The position numbers were made by a program, and so were the translations under genes. DNA of 53,384 bases from Treponema sp. (GTDB taxonomy: Bacteria; Spirochaetota; Spirochaetia; Treponematales; Treponemataceae). Shown here in pieces: positions 18,063 to 26,669 of this stretch. The stretch is from positions 1 through 53,384 of the forward strand of contig JAEELR010000057.1 in NCBI GenBank assembly GCA_016282835.1, written 5' to 3'. Position 1 is the first letter of the stretch, and every line of letters starts with the position of its first letter. Under the pieces are notes generated by a model. It was not told the DNA's origin, ran no database searches, and saw nothing but the letters and a program-made list of their open reading frames with translations.

Positions 18063-19040
18063 TTGTATATAAAGAGATTGTTTTTAATCTTTGTTCTTTT
18101 TGTAAGTTCTATATCTTTATTTGCTGCAGATCCTGATTTTTTAAGTGATTTTGAAAAGAAGTTAGTGAAAATAAATGGAACTGAATTTGTAATGGGAAGT
18201 GCTGATTTTGAAAAAAATGAAGCTCCTGCTCACAAAGTTAATGTTTCATCGTTTTTAATTCATAATACAGAAATTACTCAGGCCGAATACAAGGCTATTG
18301 TAAATCATAATTTTTCGTATAACAAAGGTGATGTACTCCCTGTAGAAGAGGTGAGCTGGTACGATGCAGTTGTGTTCTGTAATCTCTTGAGTGCCGCATC
18401 AAATTTAGAACCCTGCTATTCATTGAATGGTTCCGTTAATGTAGAAGAATGGGGCGAAGTTCCTAGAATTACTGCAAGTGAAGAAGAAAAGAACAAATGG
18501 AATTCGGTTGTATGTAATTTCGAAGCAACAGGATACAGACTCCCGACAGAAGCTGAATGGGAACTTAGTGCGTCTTCGTATACAAAAGCAGATGATTCAA
18601 TGTGGTTTGCGCTGAACAGTGAAAAAGTAACACATCAGGTTGCAACAAAAGCTGCTAATGCAAACGGCCTTTTCGATATGAACGGAAATGTCTGGGAGTG
18701 GTGCCAGGACTGGTACGGTTGGTATAAAACTGCTGACGGTGTAAACGATGTAGATAAAACCGGTAGAAAAATCAGGCGCGGCGGTTCAGTTTTAAGTGAT
18801 GAAGAATTCTGCAGAAGCCAAAACAGGGCAAGTTCAGAACCTTCTTTGAGAGGCATTGATTTAGGTTTCCGTGTTGTAAGAAAGGTCGTTGAAGAAACTG
18901 TGCCGGCAGCTCCTGCAACAGTTACAGCTCCTTCACCTGCAAGCGTAGAAACAGAGACTGCAGCTTCTGTAGATGTATCTCCTATAGAAAATGAAGTTCT
19001 TTCAGAAGAAGTTTTTTCTGATTCTTATGATGCAAAATAG
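18063..19040 (+). CDS. Exported sulfatase-modifying-factor (FGE-sulfatase) fold protein
   Basis: The 325-residue protein starts at a TTG (18063) that is 7 bases after GGAGG (18051-18055). It has a signal peptide ending SLFAA near residue 22. Residues about 30-280 carry the FGE-sulfatase fold: FVMGSADFEKNEAPAHKV, PVEEVSWYDAVVFCN, YRLPTEAEWE, GLFDMNGNVWEWCQDWYG, then RRGGSVLSDEEFCRSQNR and GFRVVR. Active formylglycine-generating enzymes use a cysteine pair near that C-terminal motif. Only one is visible here, so it probably does not make formylglycine. The last 45 residues are Ala/Pro/Val-rich and look disordered. The role in the envelope is unknown. Confidence 0.85.
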   Translation: MYIKRLFLIFVLFVSSISLFAADPDFLSDFEKKLVKINGTEFVMGSADFEKNEAPAHKVNVSSFLIHNTEITQAEYKAIVNHNFSYNKGDVLPVEEVSWYDAVVFCNLLSAASNLEPCYSLNGSVNVEEWGEVPRITASEEEKNKWNSVVCNFEATGYRLPTEAEWELSASSYTKADDSMWFALNSEKVTHQVATKAANANGLFDMNGNVWEWCQDWYGWYKTADGVNDVDKTGRKIRRGGSVLSDEEFCRSQNRASSEPSLRGIDLGFRVVRKVVEETVPAAPATVTAPSPASVETETAASVDVSPIENEVLSEEVFSDSYDAK

Positions 19041-19059
19041 AAAGGTTTTAATTTAATTC

Positions 19060-20007
19060 GTGTCGGCGTTTACTGTTGTTGTTCCAGATTCTGTTTTGCT
19101 TTCTAGAGTTTGCGGAACGAATGATAATAATTTGAGACTCATTGAAAATCATTTAAACTGTTCCGTTTATGCATATGGAAATGAACTTTCCATCGATTGC
19201 GATAGTGAAAAGACCTGCGAAAAATTCAAATTCATTCTGGACCGTATCTTAGATGAAATGAGTGAAACAGAAACTCAAATTACTGATTATGATATAGTCC
19301 AGTCTGTTTTGAACATTAATGATTCTGATGCAAATTATTCAAAAGAATGTATTACAATTCCCGGCGGTTTAAAGAAAATTGTTCCAAGAACCTTAGGACA
19401 ATATGAACTCCTGAAAGCCATGAAGACTCACGATATTGTTTTTGCTTACGGCCCGGCTGGAAGCGGAAAGACTTATCTTTGTGTTGCAAAAGCTCTGGCA
19501 TACATCCTGAATCATTCAATGAAGAATTTAATTTTAACCCGACCTGTTGTTGAAGCTGGTGAAAATTTAGGTTTTTTGCCGGGCGATTATATGGAAAAAC
19601 TGAATCCTTATCTAAGGCCTTTGTACGATTCCATAAATGATTTGATTCCAAAAGAAACAGTCCGAAAGCTTACTGAAAGCGGAGTAATTGAAATTGCACC
19701 GCTGGCGTATATGCGTGGACGAACCTTGAACAATAGTGTTTTAATTTTAGATGAAGCACAGAATACAACCCGCGAACAAATGAAAATGTTTTTGACCCGA
19801 ATGGGCGAGAACTCGAAAATATTTATTACAGGGGATCCAACTCAAATCGATTTAGGCAGAAACCAGAAATCAGGGCTTTTGCATGCATTAACTGTACTTG
19901 AAAATGTTCCTGAAATTGCTAAGGTTGAACTTAAAGCTGATGATGTTGTTCGAAATCCTCTGGTAAAGAAAATTATACAGGCGTATGAAGATGAAAAAGA
20001 AAGCTGA
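19060..20007 (+). CDS. phoH: PhoH-like ATPase
   Basis: Cytoplasmic P-loop ATPase of the PhoH/YbeZ family, thought to act with YbeY in RNA metabolism. The 315-residue protein has an N-terminal KH-like region and Walker A GPAGSGKT at residues 131-138. The Walker B sequence is LILDEAQNTT, followed by TGDPTQIDLG. I take the GTG at 19060 as the start. A possible ribosome-binding site (AAAGG at 19041) is rather far away, so the start is less certain than the identity. It heads the phoH-pgpH-ybeY-corC set, an arrangement conserved in many bacteria. Its end overlaps pgpH by 23 bases. Confidence 0.93.
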   Translation: MSAFTVVVPDSVLLSRVCGTNDNNLRLIENHLNCSVYAYGNELSIDCDSEKTCEKFKFILDRILDEMSETETQITDYDIVQSVLNINDSDANYSKECITIPGGLKKIVPRTLGQYELLKAMKTHDIVFAYGPAGSGKTYLCVAKALAYILNHSMKNLILTRPVVEAGENLGFLPGDYMEKLNPYLRPLYDSINDLIPKETVRKLTESGVIEIAPLAYMRGRTLNNSVLILDEAQNTTREQMKMFLTRMGENSKIFITGDPTQIDLGRNQKSGLLHALTVLENVPEIAKVELKADDVVRNPLVKKIIQAYEDEKES

Positions 20008-21850
20008 TGAAAAACAAGGCCCCTCGATAGGCTTTTCAATTAGAACTTATTTGAAAAAAAATATTGGACTTCTTGTAGTTTTATTTTTTACTTATCTGAT
20101 TGTGATTGGAATTTCGTTTGCAAAAATTGCTACAAGTTCCACAATTTCTTCTTTTAATCTAAATGATTATGAAGTAGGTCAGATTGCTGACATTACAATA
20201 AAAGCATCCAAAGCACTTCCTGCAGACATGCTGAATCCTATTTCTGTTGAAAAAGATGAAAAAATTATCCGCAAGGGTTTTCAGATTACAGAAGAAGCTT
20301 ATGCGAAATTAAAGAGACTTTCTGAATCGCCTGCTTATATCGATTACAGGGCTTTTGCTGATTCAGTTATTTATCACCTGCTGATGATTGTCCTGTTCTT
20401 TTTCTTCAGTCATATTCTGTTCAGAAAAAAAAAGCTGACGATTAAAGAGTTAGTTACTGAATGTATTTTTTATGTTCTGATTTATCTTCTGACAGTGATT
20501 GCGTGTAAATCCTCATTCTTTTCAACTTCAATGTCCAGAATGATTATTATACCTTCGTGCTTCTGCGTTTATATAATCGCAATTCTTTTTGGCGAATTAA
20601 ATGCAGTTTTCTTTTCTATAGTAATTTCTTTTGCAGTATTTAATGCAAGTTCATATGATGTTCTAAGCTTTTTCTACACACTGTCAATTTCATTTTCTGC
20701 TGTAAGAATCGTAAGGAATATCGCCCGACGCGTTGATATGGTTTTTGTTTCGCTGCTGCAGGCTCTGTTAAGCGTTGTATTTTTAACCATATTCAAATTG
20801 ATTTTTAATGAAACCTTTACAAGTCCTTTACTGGAAATTGGTGGCCTTGCATTCAATGGTCTTATTTCCGGCATTTTGTGCCTTGGAATGCTTACCCCGC
20901 TGGAACTTCTGCTTAACACTGCATCTCCTTTCAGGCTCATGGATTTAAGTGATTTGAATAATCCTATAATGAAAAAAATGCTTGTTACAGCAAGCGGCAC
21001 TTATAATCACTCTATGATGGTTGCTTCCCTGGCCGAGGCTGCCTGTAATGAAATTGGTGCCAATGCGCTGCTTGCAAGGGTTGGGGCTTATTATCACGAC
21101 ATTGGTAAAATCGATAACCCTGAATACTTTGTAGAAAATCAGCAGAGCTGCGAGAACCTGCATGCAAATATAAATCCTTCTCTGTCAGTAAGTATTATTC
21201 GAAGTCATGTAAAGCGCGGTCTTGAGAAAGCTCATGCACTAAGACTTCCTCAGCAAATCTGCAATATCATTTCTGAGCATCATGGAAATCAGGTAATTGC
21301 ATATTTTTATAATGAAGCAAAACAGAAAGATGAAAATGTAAATCCAGAAGACTATTCATACACAGGAACTCCGCCAACAAGCTGTGAAAGTGCAGTTGTA
21401 ATGCTTGCCGATACAGTAGAGGCTGCCTGCAGAACTCTGGAAAAACCTTCTGTTCCTCGCCTTGATAAATTTATCTGGACTTTAATCAATTCTAAAATTG
21501 AACATCATCAGCTGGATCACTGCGGCTTAACCTTTGAAAATCTTGCACAGATTCATGATTCATTCGTTCAGCTTCTGGCAGGTTACTATCATTCTCGAAT
21601 TGAATATCCTGACCAGAAAGATCCTGACTCTAAAACTAACAGCGAGAAAAAAGAAGTTGAAATTGTTCAGGAGAAAAAAGAGCGCACTTTGTCTGAGAAC
21701 AATAAAGTAAAAAAAGAACGCACCCTGTCTGAAAATAATGCTTCGAAAAAAGAGCGTACTTTATCTGAAAACAATCCAGTAAAAAAAGAGAAGACTTTAT
21801 CGGAAAATAAAAATTCTTCCAGGAAAAATAAAAATACAAAGGAAAAATAA
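19985..21850 (+). CDS. pgpH: HD-domain membrane phosphohydrolase (PgpH-type)
   Basis: It probably hydrolyses cyclic di-AMP at the inner face of the cytoplasmic membrane. One helix near residues 24-45 is followed by a short outer segment and about six more membrane helices (residues about 118-300). A cytoplasmic HD domain follows with His342 (GTYNHS) and His371-Asp372 (YYHDIGK). The outer segment is only about 75 residues, much shorter than the usual 7TMR-HDED domain. The C-terminal tail has four perfect-length tandem repeats of 12 residues with consensus KKERTLSENNxV (21674-21817). Starts at 19985 and 19991 are both possible. The next gene, ybeY, begins directly after the stop. Confidence 0.9.
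   Translation: MKMKKKADEKQGPSIGFSIRTYLKKNIGLLVVLFFTYLIVIGISFAKIATSSTISSFNLNDYEVGQIADITIKASKALPADMLNPISVEKDEKIIRKGFQITEEAYAKLKRLSESPAYIDYRAFADSVIYHLLMIVLFFFFSHILFRKKKLTIKELVTECIFYVLIYLLTVIACKSSFFSTSMSRMIIIPSCFCVYIIAILFGELNAVFFSIVISFAVFNASSYDVLSFFYTLSISFSAVRIVRNIARRVDMVFVSLLQALLSVVFLTIFKLIFNETFTSPLLEIGGLAFNGLISGILCLGMLTPLELLLNTASPFRLMDLSDLNNPIMKKMLVTASGTYNHSMMVASLAEAACNEIGANALLARVGAYYHDIGKIDNPEYFVENQQSCENLHANINPSLSVSIIRSHVKRGLEKAHALRLPQQICNIISEHHGNQVIAYFYNEAKQKDENVNPEDYSYTGTPPTSCESAVVMLADTVEAACRTLEKPSVPRLDKFIWTLINSKIEHHQLDHCGLTFENLAQIHDSFVQLLAGYYHSRIEYPDQKDPDSKTNSEKKEVEIVQEKKERTLSENNKVKKERTLSENNASKKERTLSENNPVKKEKTLSENKNSSRKNKNTKEK
21674..21817 (+). repeat. Four in-frame 36-base tandem repeats in pgpH
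   Basis: Units at 21674-21709, 21710-21745, 21746-21781 and 21782-21817 each encode KK-E-(R/K)-TLSEN plus three or four variable residues. The units differ mostly at third codon positions, so selection seems to keep the peptide. Confidence 0.93.
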
Positions 21851-22339
21851 ATGGCAAATAGAATTTTAGTTTCAGTTGATGAAAATACAGCCTGCCCTGA
21901 GTGGCTCAATTTGATTGAAGGCTTTGTAGATAATGTATTGAAAGAGCTTGAATATGATGATGAAGAAATAAGCATTATGTTCTGTGATGATAAATGCATT
22001 CAGGAATTAAATTCGACATACAGAAAAATTGATTCGGCCACAGATGTTTTAAGTTTTGAAAATGGTTTAGAGTATACTGATGAAGAAGGAAACAAATGGT
22101 TTTCTGCCGGAGATATTGCAATCAGTCTTGATATGTTGAAACAAAATGCACAGTACTTTGAAGTGTCAGAAAATGAAGAATTAAAAAGACTTTTGATTCA
22201 TGGTGTTTTACATTTAAACGGCTATGATCATGGTGAAGAACATGTAGAAAAAGGCGTTGAACCTGAATGTGAAATGCTTAAGATTCAAAAGAGACTTATG
22301 GAAAAATTTAGTGATATAATTTTAATTGCAGGAAAATAA
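21851..22339 (+). CDS. ybeY: Endoribonuclease YbeY
   Basis: Metal-dependent endoribonuclease involved in 16S rRNA 3'-end maturation and ribosome quality control. The 162-residue protein is of typical length. The zinc-binding signature HGVLHLNGYDH is present, with His117, His121 and His127. The start lies at the base after the pgpH stop. A purine-rich AGGAAAA at the end of pgpH can serve as the ribosome-binding site. Its place after phoH supports the functional pair. Confidence 0.95.
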   Translation: MANRILVSVDENTACPEWLNLIEGFVDNVLKELEYDDEEISIMFCDDKCIQELNSTYRKIDSATDVLSFENGLEYTDEEGNKWFSAGDIAISLDMLKQNAQYFEVSENEELKRLLIHGVLHLNGYDHGEEHVEKGVEPECEMLKIQKRLMEKFSDIILIAGK

Positions 22340-22341
22340 AA

Positions 22342-23121
22342 ATGGGACTATTTCTATTTGGAAAAAAGAAAACAGAAAAAAAAGATGAACTCAAAACTAA
22401 GCAGGAAGAACTTTTAGCTGAAGAAAAAAATGATATGATTCGCGGAATAGAAGATCTCAGCGAAACAACTGTAAAGGAAGTAATGATTCCACGAATTGAT
22501 GTAGACTTTATTTCTCTTGAAACTGATGTAGAAGAACTTTTGACTAAAATTTCAAATAGCGGACATTCGCGTTTCCCGGTTTATTCCGGTTCAATTGATA
22601 ATGTTGTTGGCATTCTTTATGTTAAGGATTTAATCAAGGTGTATGCCGCAAAAGAAGCTGTTGACCTTGAAAAAATAATCCGAAAGCCATACTTTGTTCC
22701 TGAGAGCAAAAAAATTGACAGCCTGCTCCGTGAGTTTAAGAGAAGACATTTGCATATTGCCATCGCCATTGATGAATACGGCGGAATGAGCGGTCTTGTC
22801 TGCATGGAAGATATTATCGAAGAAATTGTCGGTGATATTCAGGACGAATTTGACCATGAACAGGAAGACATTATTCCTTTGTCAGATAATGTGTGGCTGT
22901 GTGATGCGCGTGTTAATCTCGAAGATTTTAATGAAACAATTGGAAGTCATTTACCTATAGACGATTGTGATACTTTGGGTGGATTTGTATTTGATCGTTT
23001 TGGAAAAATTCCTGTAAAGTATGAAAAAACTACCTGGAATGATTACGACTTTATTGTACAGGAAATGGAAGGCCATAAGGTAAATGTGATTAAAGTAATT
23101 TATCATAAAAAAGAAGAGTAG
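22342..23121 (+). CDS. CorC/HlyC/TlyC-type CBS-domain protein
   Basis: The 259-residue protein has a charged N-terminus, two CBS domains (residues about 50-165, with VMIPRIDVDF and IAIDEYGGMSGLVCMEDIIEEIVG) and a C-terminal transporter-associated CorC_HlyC domain. There is no DUF21 membrane domain, as in Brachyspira TlyC and E. coli CorC, so it is a soluble cytoplasmic protein. The family has been linked to magnesium or cobalt efflux and, historically, to haemolysis. The first is the safer inference. It follows ybeY by 2 bases in a conserved gene order. Confidence 0.92.
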   Translation: MGLFLFGKKKTEKKDELKTKQEELLAEEKNDMIRGIEDLSETTVKEVMIPRIDVDFISLETDVEELLTKISNSGHSRFPVYSGSIDNVVGILYVKDLIKVYAAKEAVDLEKIIRKPYFVPESKKIDSLLREFKRRHLHIAIAIDEYGGMSGLVCMEDIIEEIVGDIQDEFDHEQEDIIPLSDNVWLCDARVNLEDFNETIGSHLPIDDCDTLGGFVFDRFGKIPVKYEKTTWNDYDFIVQEMEGHKVNVIKVIYHKKEE

Positions 23122-23129
23122 GGGATTTT

Positions 23130-25274
23130 ATGAAAATTAAGAAGCTGCTTCTTTGCTTTTCACTGATATTTTTCGTGTCGAATGTATTCAGTGAAAGCGC
23201 ATTGGATTTATTTCAAAAAGGTTTAGATGCTCAAAATGCCGAAGACTATTTTTCAGCAATTGAGTTTTATAGAGAAACGCTGGAAAAGAATCCTGATTAC
23301 GGTTTAGCCTGGTTTAATCTTTCTAAGTGCAATTACTATCTTGGAAATTATGATTTGGCAGAAACTTATGCAAATGAAGCAGAAAAATATTTTCTTGAAA
23401 AAACTGAATGCCTTAATCTTCAGGCTATGTGCAAAATTGCCCTGGGTGATTTAGACGGTGCAAAAAAAATATTTACTTCTGTTTTAAAAAAATATCCCAA
23501 TGATGTAGAATCCCGTTTCGGACTTGCTGAACTTGATCTGTTTTACGGTAAGGTTTCTTCGGCACAGGATTTTTATCTGCAGGCATTAAAGCGTGACCCT
23601 TCAAACCGCAAAGCTTTATTGAGTCTGGCACTTATTTCGTGTGAAAAGGGTAATGAGGAACTCGCCCAGAACTATATTAATCAGGCACTTTCTTTCCATA
23701 ACGGAGACAGGGAAGTTCATTATTTTGCTTCATATATTGCATGCAAAAACGGTGATTTAAAAACTGCAGAAACACGGGCTCGAAGTGCAGTTCAAATTTC
23801 CGGTGATTTTGAAAAAGCCTATGCGCTGTTAACACAAATTCTTTACGCTCAAAAACGCTATGAAGATGTAATTGACTTGTGTGAATTCAGGACAGGGAGA
23901 AACAGAAACCTCTCTGATGCCTGGTATTTGATGGGGCTTTCCTATAAATATCTCGGACAGAATGAAAAAGCTTTAGAGTGCTGGGAATTAGGGCTTGCAG
24001 TAAAAGGTGATGATGAAGTTATGAGGCTTGCCCTTGAACAGTTAGTTGATTCATCAGTTGATCTGGAAGACACCAGACGAAAAAACTGGGCATCTTTCCA
24101 TTTAAATAAAGCAAATGAATATAAAAAGAATTATGATTCTTCGGCACAGCGTTTTGAGTTTCAGAAAGCCTTGCAGATTTGCCCTTTAGATATTGAAATC
24201 AGGCAGCAGTATGCAGCTCTTCTTGAACAGAGCGGAAACTGGGAGCAGTATCTGGAACAGCTGAATTTTATTTCGACCCTTTATGAAAATCTTGAAGAAG
24301 AAAATCAAATCCAGAAAAATGAAAACTCTCCTGTACGCGTAAAATCGGCTCAGGAAATCAAAAACCAGGATTCAATTGAAGCGCTGGAAAGCTTGATGTC
24401 AAATAATTTAAGCCGCAAATGGAATGTAAATCCTTTCTATTTAGATAAATCCAGATGGAATATTGCATTTTACTATAACAAGAAGAACTTACAGTTATTT
24501 CATTCTGACTTAGAGGAAATTGTTTCCCTGGCCTGCAAGTCTTCTTTCGACGGCGTTCCTTCTACAACTGTTGATGTTATAAGCGGAAGTGTTGAAAGCT
24601 TTGCTCTGGCTTACAGTTATGCGCGTAAAACTTCAAGAGATTATTTTGTAATTCTTTCTGCAAATGAAAGTGAGAGAAGTTTTTCTTTAAATGCAAAAGT
24701 TTATTCTGCAAGGACAGGAACTTTAATTGATGAAATTAATGTTTATAGAACCGGAAATGATCGTGTTTCTAAATGCATTAAAATTTTCAGGAGCCAGTTA
24801 CTTTCTTTGCTTCCTGTGCGTGGAAAAATCCTGCAGCTTCATTCAGGAGTTATTCTTGCAGATTTAGGTAAGAATGACGGCGCTAATTTGGGCGATGAAT
24901 TTAAGGTATGCAAACAGGGCTCAATTGTTACAAATGATTCTAAACCGGGCATTTTCTGTACAGAGTCAAATACTCTGGGAACATTTAAAATTGAAAAGGT
25001 TAACGAGGAGCTTTCGGAAGGTCAGTTCTATAAGAAGGGATATTATAATCTTTTGACGGAAGGCGATGAACTCATTCTTGTAAAAAATACAAAGCCTGAA
25101 GAAAATGAAACTGAATCAATTGAAAATGATACCCGCCCTAATGCTGATATAGAAGGAAATCCAGTTTCTGATGAAGCAAGAAAAGAAAAACAGCAGCTTT
25201 TAAAAGAAGAACTGAAAATTCATATAAAAGAGACTGAACTCCTTACGCTTATAAAAAATATCGGGCATTTTTAA
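23130..25274 (+). CDS. Exported TPR protein with FlgT-like C-terminal segment
   Basis: The 714-residue protein has a signal peptide (MKIKKLLLCFSLIFFVSNVFS, cleavage near residue 21) and about eight to nine TPR units in residues 25-390. The middle region (about 400-560) has no family that I recognise. Around residues 560-650, VILADLGKNDGANLGDEFKV and EGDELILVK resemble the small C-terminal domain of the flagellar protein FlgT, a beta-barrel fold also found in other periplasmic proteins. The tail is acidic and helical. A GGGG ribosome-binding site precedes the ATG by 8 bases, and the gap from corC is 8 bases. A periplasmic scaffold role is inference. Confidence 0.78.
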   Translation: MKIKKLLLCFSLIFFVSNVFSESALDLFQKGLDAQNAEDYFSAIEFYRETLEKNPDYGLAWFNLSKCNYYLGNYDLAETYANEAEKYFLEKTECLNLQAMCKIALGDLDGAKKIFTSVLKKYPNDVESRFGLAELDLFYGKVSSAQDFYLQALKRDPSNRKALLSLALISCEKGNEELAQNYINQALSFHNGDREVHYFASYIACKNGDLKTAETRARSAVQISGDFEKAYALLTQILYAQKRYEDVIDLCEFRTGRNRNLSDAWYLMGLSYKYLGQNEKALECWELGLAVKGDDEVMRLALEQLVDSSVDLEDTRRKNWASFHLNKANEYKKNYDSSAQRFEFQKALQICPLDIEIRQQYAALLEQSGNWEQYLEQLNFISTLYENLEEENQIQKNENSPVRVKSAQEIKNQDSIEALESLMSNNLSRKWNVNPFYLDKSRWNIAFYYNKKNLQLFHSDLEEIVSLACKSSFDGVPSTTVDVISGSVESFALAYSYARKTSRDYFVILSANESERSFSLNAKVYSARTGTLIDEINVYRTGNDRVSKCIKIFRSQLLSLLPVRGKILQLHSGVILADLGKNDGANLGDEFKVCKQGSIVTNDSKPGIFCTESNTLGTFKIEKVNEELSEGQFYKKGYYNLLTEGDELILVKNTKPEENETESIENDTRPNADIEGNPVSDEARKEKQQLLKEELKIHIKETELLTLIKNIGHF

Positions 25275-25290
25275 AAGGTCTGCGTACGAA

Positions 25291-26271
25291 CTAATTTGCC
25301 TCATAAAAATCTAATGCACTGTCCATCCACTTTTTTGTAAGGATTGGATAAGTGTCTTCGATTTCCAGAAAGTTTATTAAAGCTTTAGAGTATTCGCCCT
25401 CGAAATAATAAGACTGTCCCAGATAAAATTTTGCCCTGCTTTGAACTTCTGTTGAACGGTTTTGTGCGAGAAAAGCAGATAATTGAGTGATGCTCTGCTT
25501 ATATTTTTTATTGATGAAATATTTTTTCAGGATATCAAATAAAAAGTAATCGTCTCCGCCAGCAGGTAAAATAATATCTTCTTCAAAGATGTATGGGGTT
25601 AAAAGCTTTTTCTGAATTGGTTTTGTATTTCCTAAATCCTTTGCCTTGTATTCAGTGTTCTTGGAAATTTTTGCAATGTGATTTTTCTCTTCTCCAAAAA
25701 CATCTACAAAAGGCAAGGGCTGTTCCCTAAGCTTATTGTTTTCATAAGTTTTTTTTGTTTCATCTTTTACTTGCGGCTTTGCTTCTGTCTGGCTTAACTT
25801 TTTGATTTTAATCTTTGCGCCTTTAATCGTTGCATTTACACCGGGAATTATCAGCGGATAAATTTTTTCTTCACCTTTCTGTTCGAGCTTGTCCAGTTCT
25901 TCATCCCAGAATAAGCCGTTGGAGTTTAGTTCTCCTTCAGTTGTTGCAGAAACTACAGCATAATAAAACTCAACATTTTCGCTTGTGTAATCATTGTAGG
26001 CTAAAGTCCCGTGAGGCAGCTTTGCCAGAGGCTTTATATCCTGTATTGAAGCATAGCTTGTAATCGGTTTGTTTGATTTATAAATGTAAAATGATGACAC
26101 ATAGATATTTTTTAAGTTTTCAGGCAGTGACCATGAAACAGTGATTAAATTTGAAGATTCACCTGTTGCATCAATTCTTGTAACTACAGGAGATGTCTGT
26201 GAAAAGGTTTTAAATAATATGAATGCAAATAATAATGTAATTGCAGTTTTTTTCGATACGTTAAATTTCAT
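25291..26271 (-). CDS. Exported FN3-like/TPR protein of unknown function
   Basis: The 326-residue protein has a signal peptide (MKFNVSKKTAITLLFAFILFKTFSQ). A fibronectin-III-like domain follows at residues about 28-115 (TVSWSLPENLKNIYVSSFYIYKSN, then VEFYYAVVSATTEG), then a basic linker. The C-terminal TPR or YbgF-like part contains FYLGQSYYFEGEYSKALINF. The mature protein should be periplasmic. It converges with the long TPR gene (16-base gap) and diverges from the Cas2-like gene. It has no ribosome-binding site, and its promoter predicts a leaderless message. No specific function can be assigned. Confidence 0.75.
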   Translation of the reverse strand: MKFNVSKKTAITLLFAFILFKTFSQTSPVVTRIDATGESSNLITVSWSLPENLKNIYVSSFYIYKSNKPITSYASIQDIKPLAKLPHGTLAYNDYTSENVEFYYAVVSATTEGELNSNGLFWDEELDKLEQKGEEKIYPLIIPGVNATIKGAKIKIKKLSQTEAKPQVKDETKKTYENNKLREQPLPFVDVFGEEKNHIAKISKNTEYKAKDLGNTKPIQKKLLTPYIFEEDIILPAGGDDYFLFDILKKYFINKKYKQSITQLSAFLAQNRSTEVQSRAKFYLGQSYYFEGEYSKALINFLEIEDTYPILTKKWMDSALDFYEAN

Positions 26272-26277
26272 ACTTTT

Positions 26278-26306
26278 ATTTTCGGCATTTTTTCACAGTT
26301 TGACAA
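26278..26306 (-). promoter_or_regulatory. Promoter of the FN3/TPR gene, apparently leaderless
   Basis: On the reverse strand TTGTCA (26301-26306), a 17-base spacer and GAAAAT (26278-26283) end 6 bases before the ATG at 26271. The -35 box overlaps that of the divergent promoter at 26300-26328. Confidence 0.5.
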
Positions 26307-26328
26307 GATGAATTGAATAAACTATTCT
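26300..26328 (+). promoter_or_regulatory. Promoter of the Cas2-like gene, apparently leaderless
   Basis: TTGACA (26300-26305, perfect consensus), a 17-base spacer and TATTCT (26323-26328), then 7 bases to the ATG at 26336. No ribosome-binding site is present. Confidence 0.7.
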
Positions 26329-26335
26329 ATATTAT

Positions 26336-26653
26336 ATGTTTGTTTCAGTTGTTGTTGAGCCTGGAAGTATTGATTCAGGTGAAGCTATTGTAAGTATTTT
26401 ATCTCAAACAGGATTTGTAAAAGTGCAGAAGGCATGCTGGGAAAATATGCGCGTAAATGATTCTGTCCTTACAAAGTTAAAAAAAGATTTAGATGCTGTT
26501 ACAGATTATTATGATAAAATTCGTTTTTATCAGTTCCCGATTGACGGAATGTTTGTCATTACTGAATTGAAGCAAAAGAAATGGAAAAAATGTCAGTTAT
26601 CAGGCGAGAAAAAAAAGCCTTTGCCAAATCAAAAATTAAATAATAAAAAATAA
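26336..26653 (+). CDS. Small Cas2-like-fold protein
   Basis: The 105-residue cytoplasmic protein has the strand-helix-strand-strand-helix-strand pattern of Cas2/VapD proteins: a first strand MFVSVVVE, then GFVKVQKACWENM, a helix LTKLKKDLDAVTD and YDKIRFYQFPIDG. Cas2 normally has Asp at the end of the first strand. Here it is Glu-Pro, so nuclease activity is doubtful. The last 20 residues are lysine-rich. No cas genes or repeat arrays lie in the window, so a CRISPR role is unlikely. It precedes prfB by 16 bases and may be co-transcribed with it. The fold assignment is by eye. Confidence 0.6.
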   Translation: MFVSVVVEPGSIDSGEAIVSILSQTGFVKVQKACWENMRVNDSVLTKLKKDLDAVTDYYDKIRFYQFPIDGMFVITELKQKKWKKCQLSGEKKKPLPNQKLNNKK

Positions 26654-26669
26654 ATTTTAGAGGATTAAA

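Noticed and set aside
21674..21817. Possible CRISPR array (four 36-base units)
   Set aside because: The units are contiguous with no spacers, keep the pgpH reading frame and encode a repeated peptide.
25275..25290. Terminator between the convergent TPR and FN3/TPR genes
   Set aside because: Only the short palindrome CGTACG is present, with no stable stem and no U-tract.
26336..26653. A CRISPR-Cas locus around the Cas2-like gene
   Set aside because: No cas1, effector gene or repeat-spacer array lies nearby. The neighbours are housekeeping genes.
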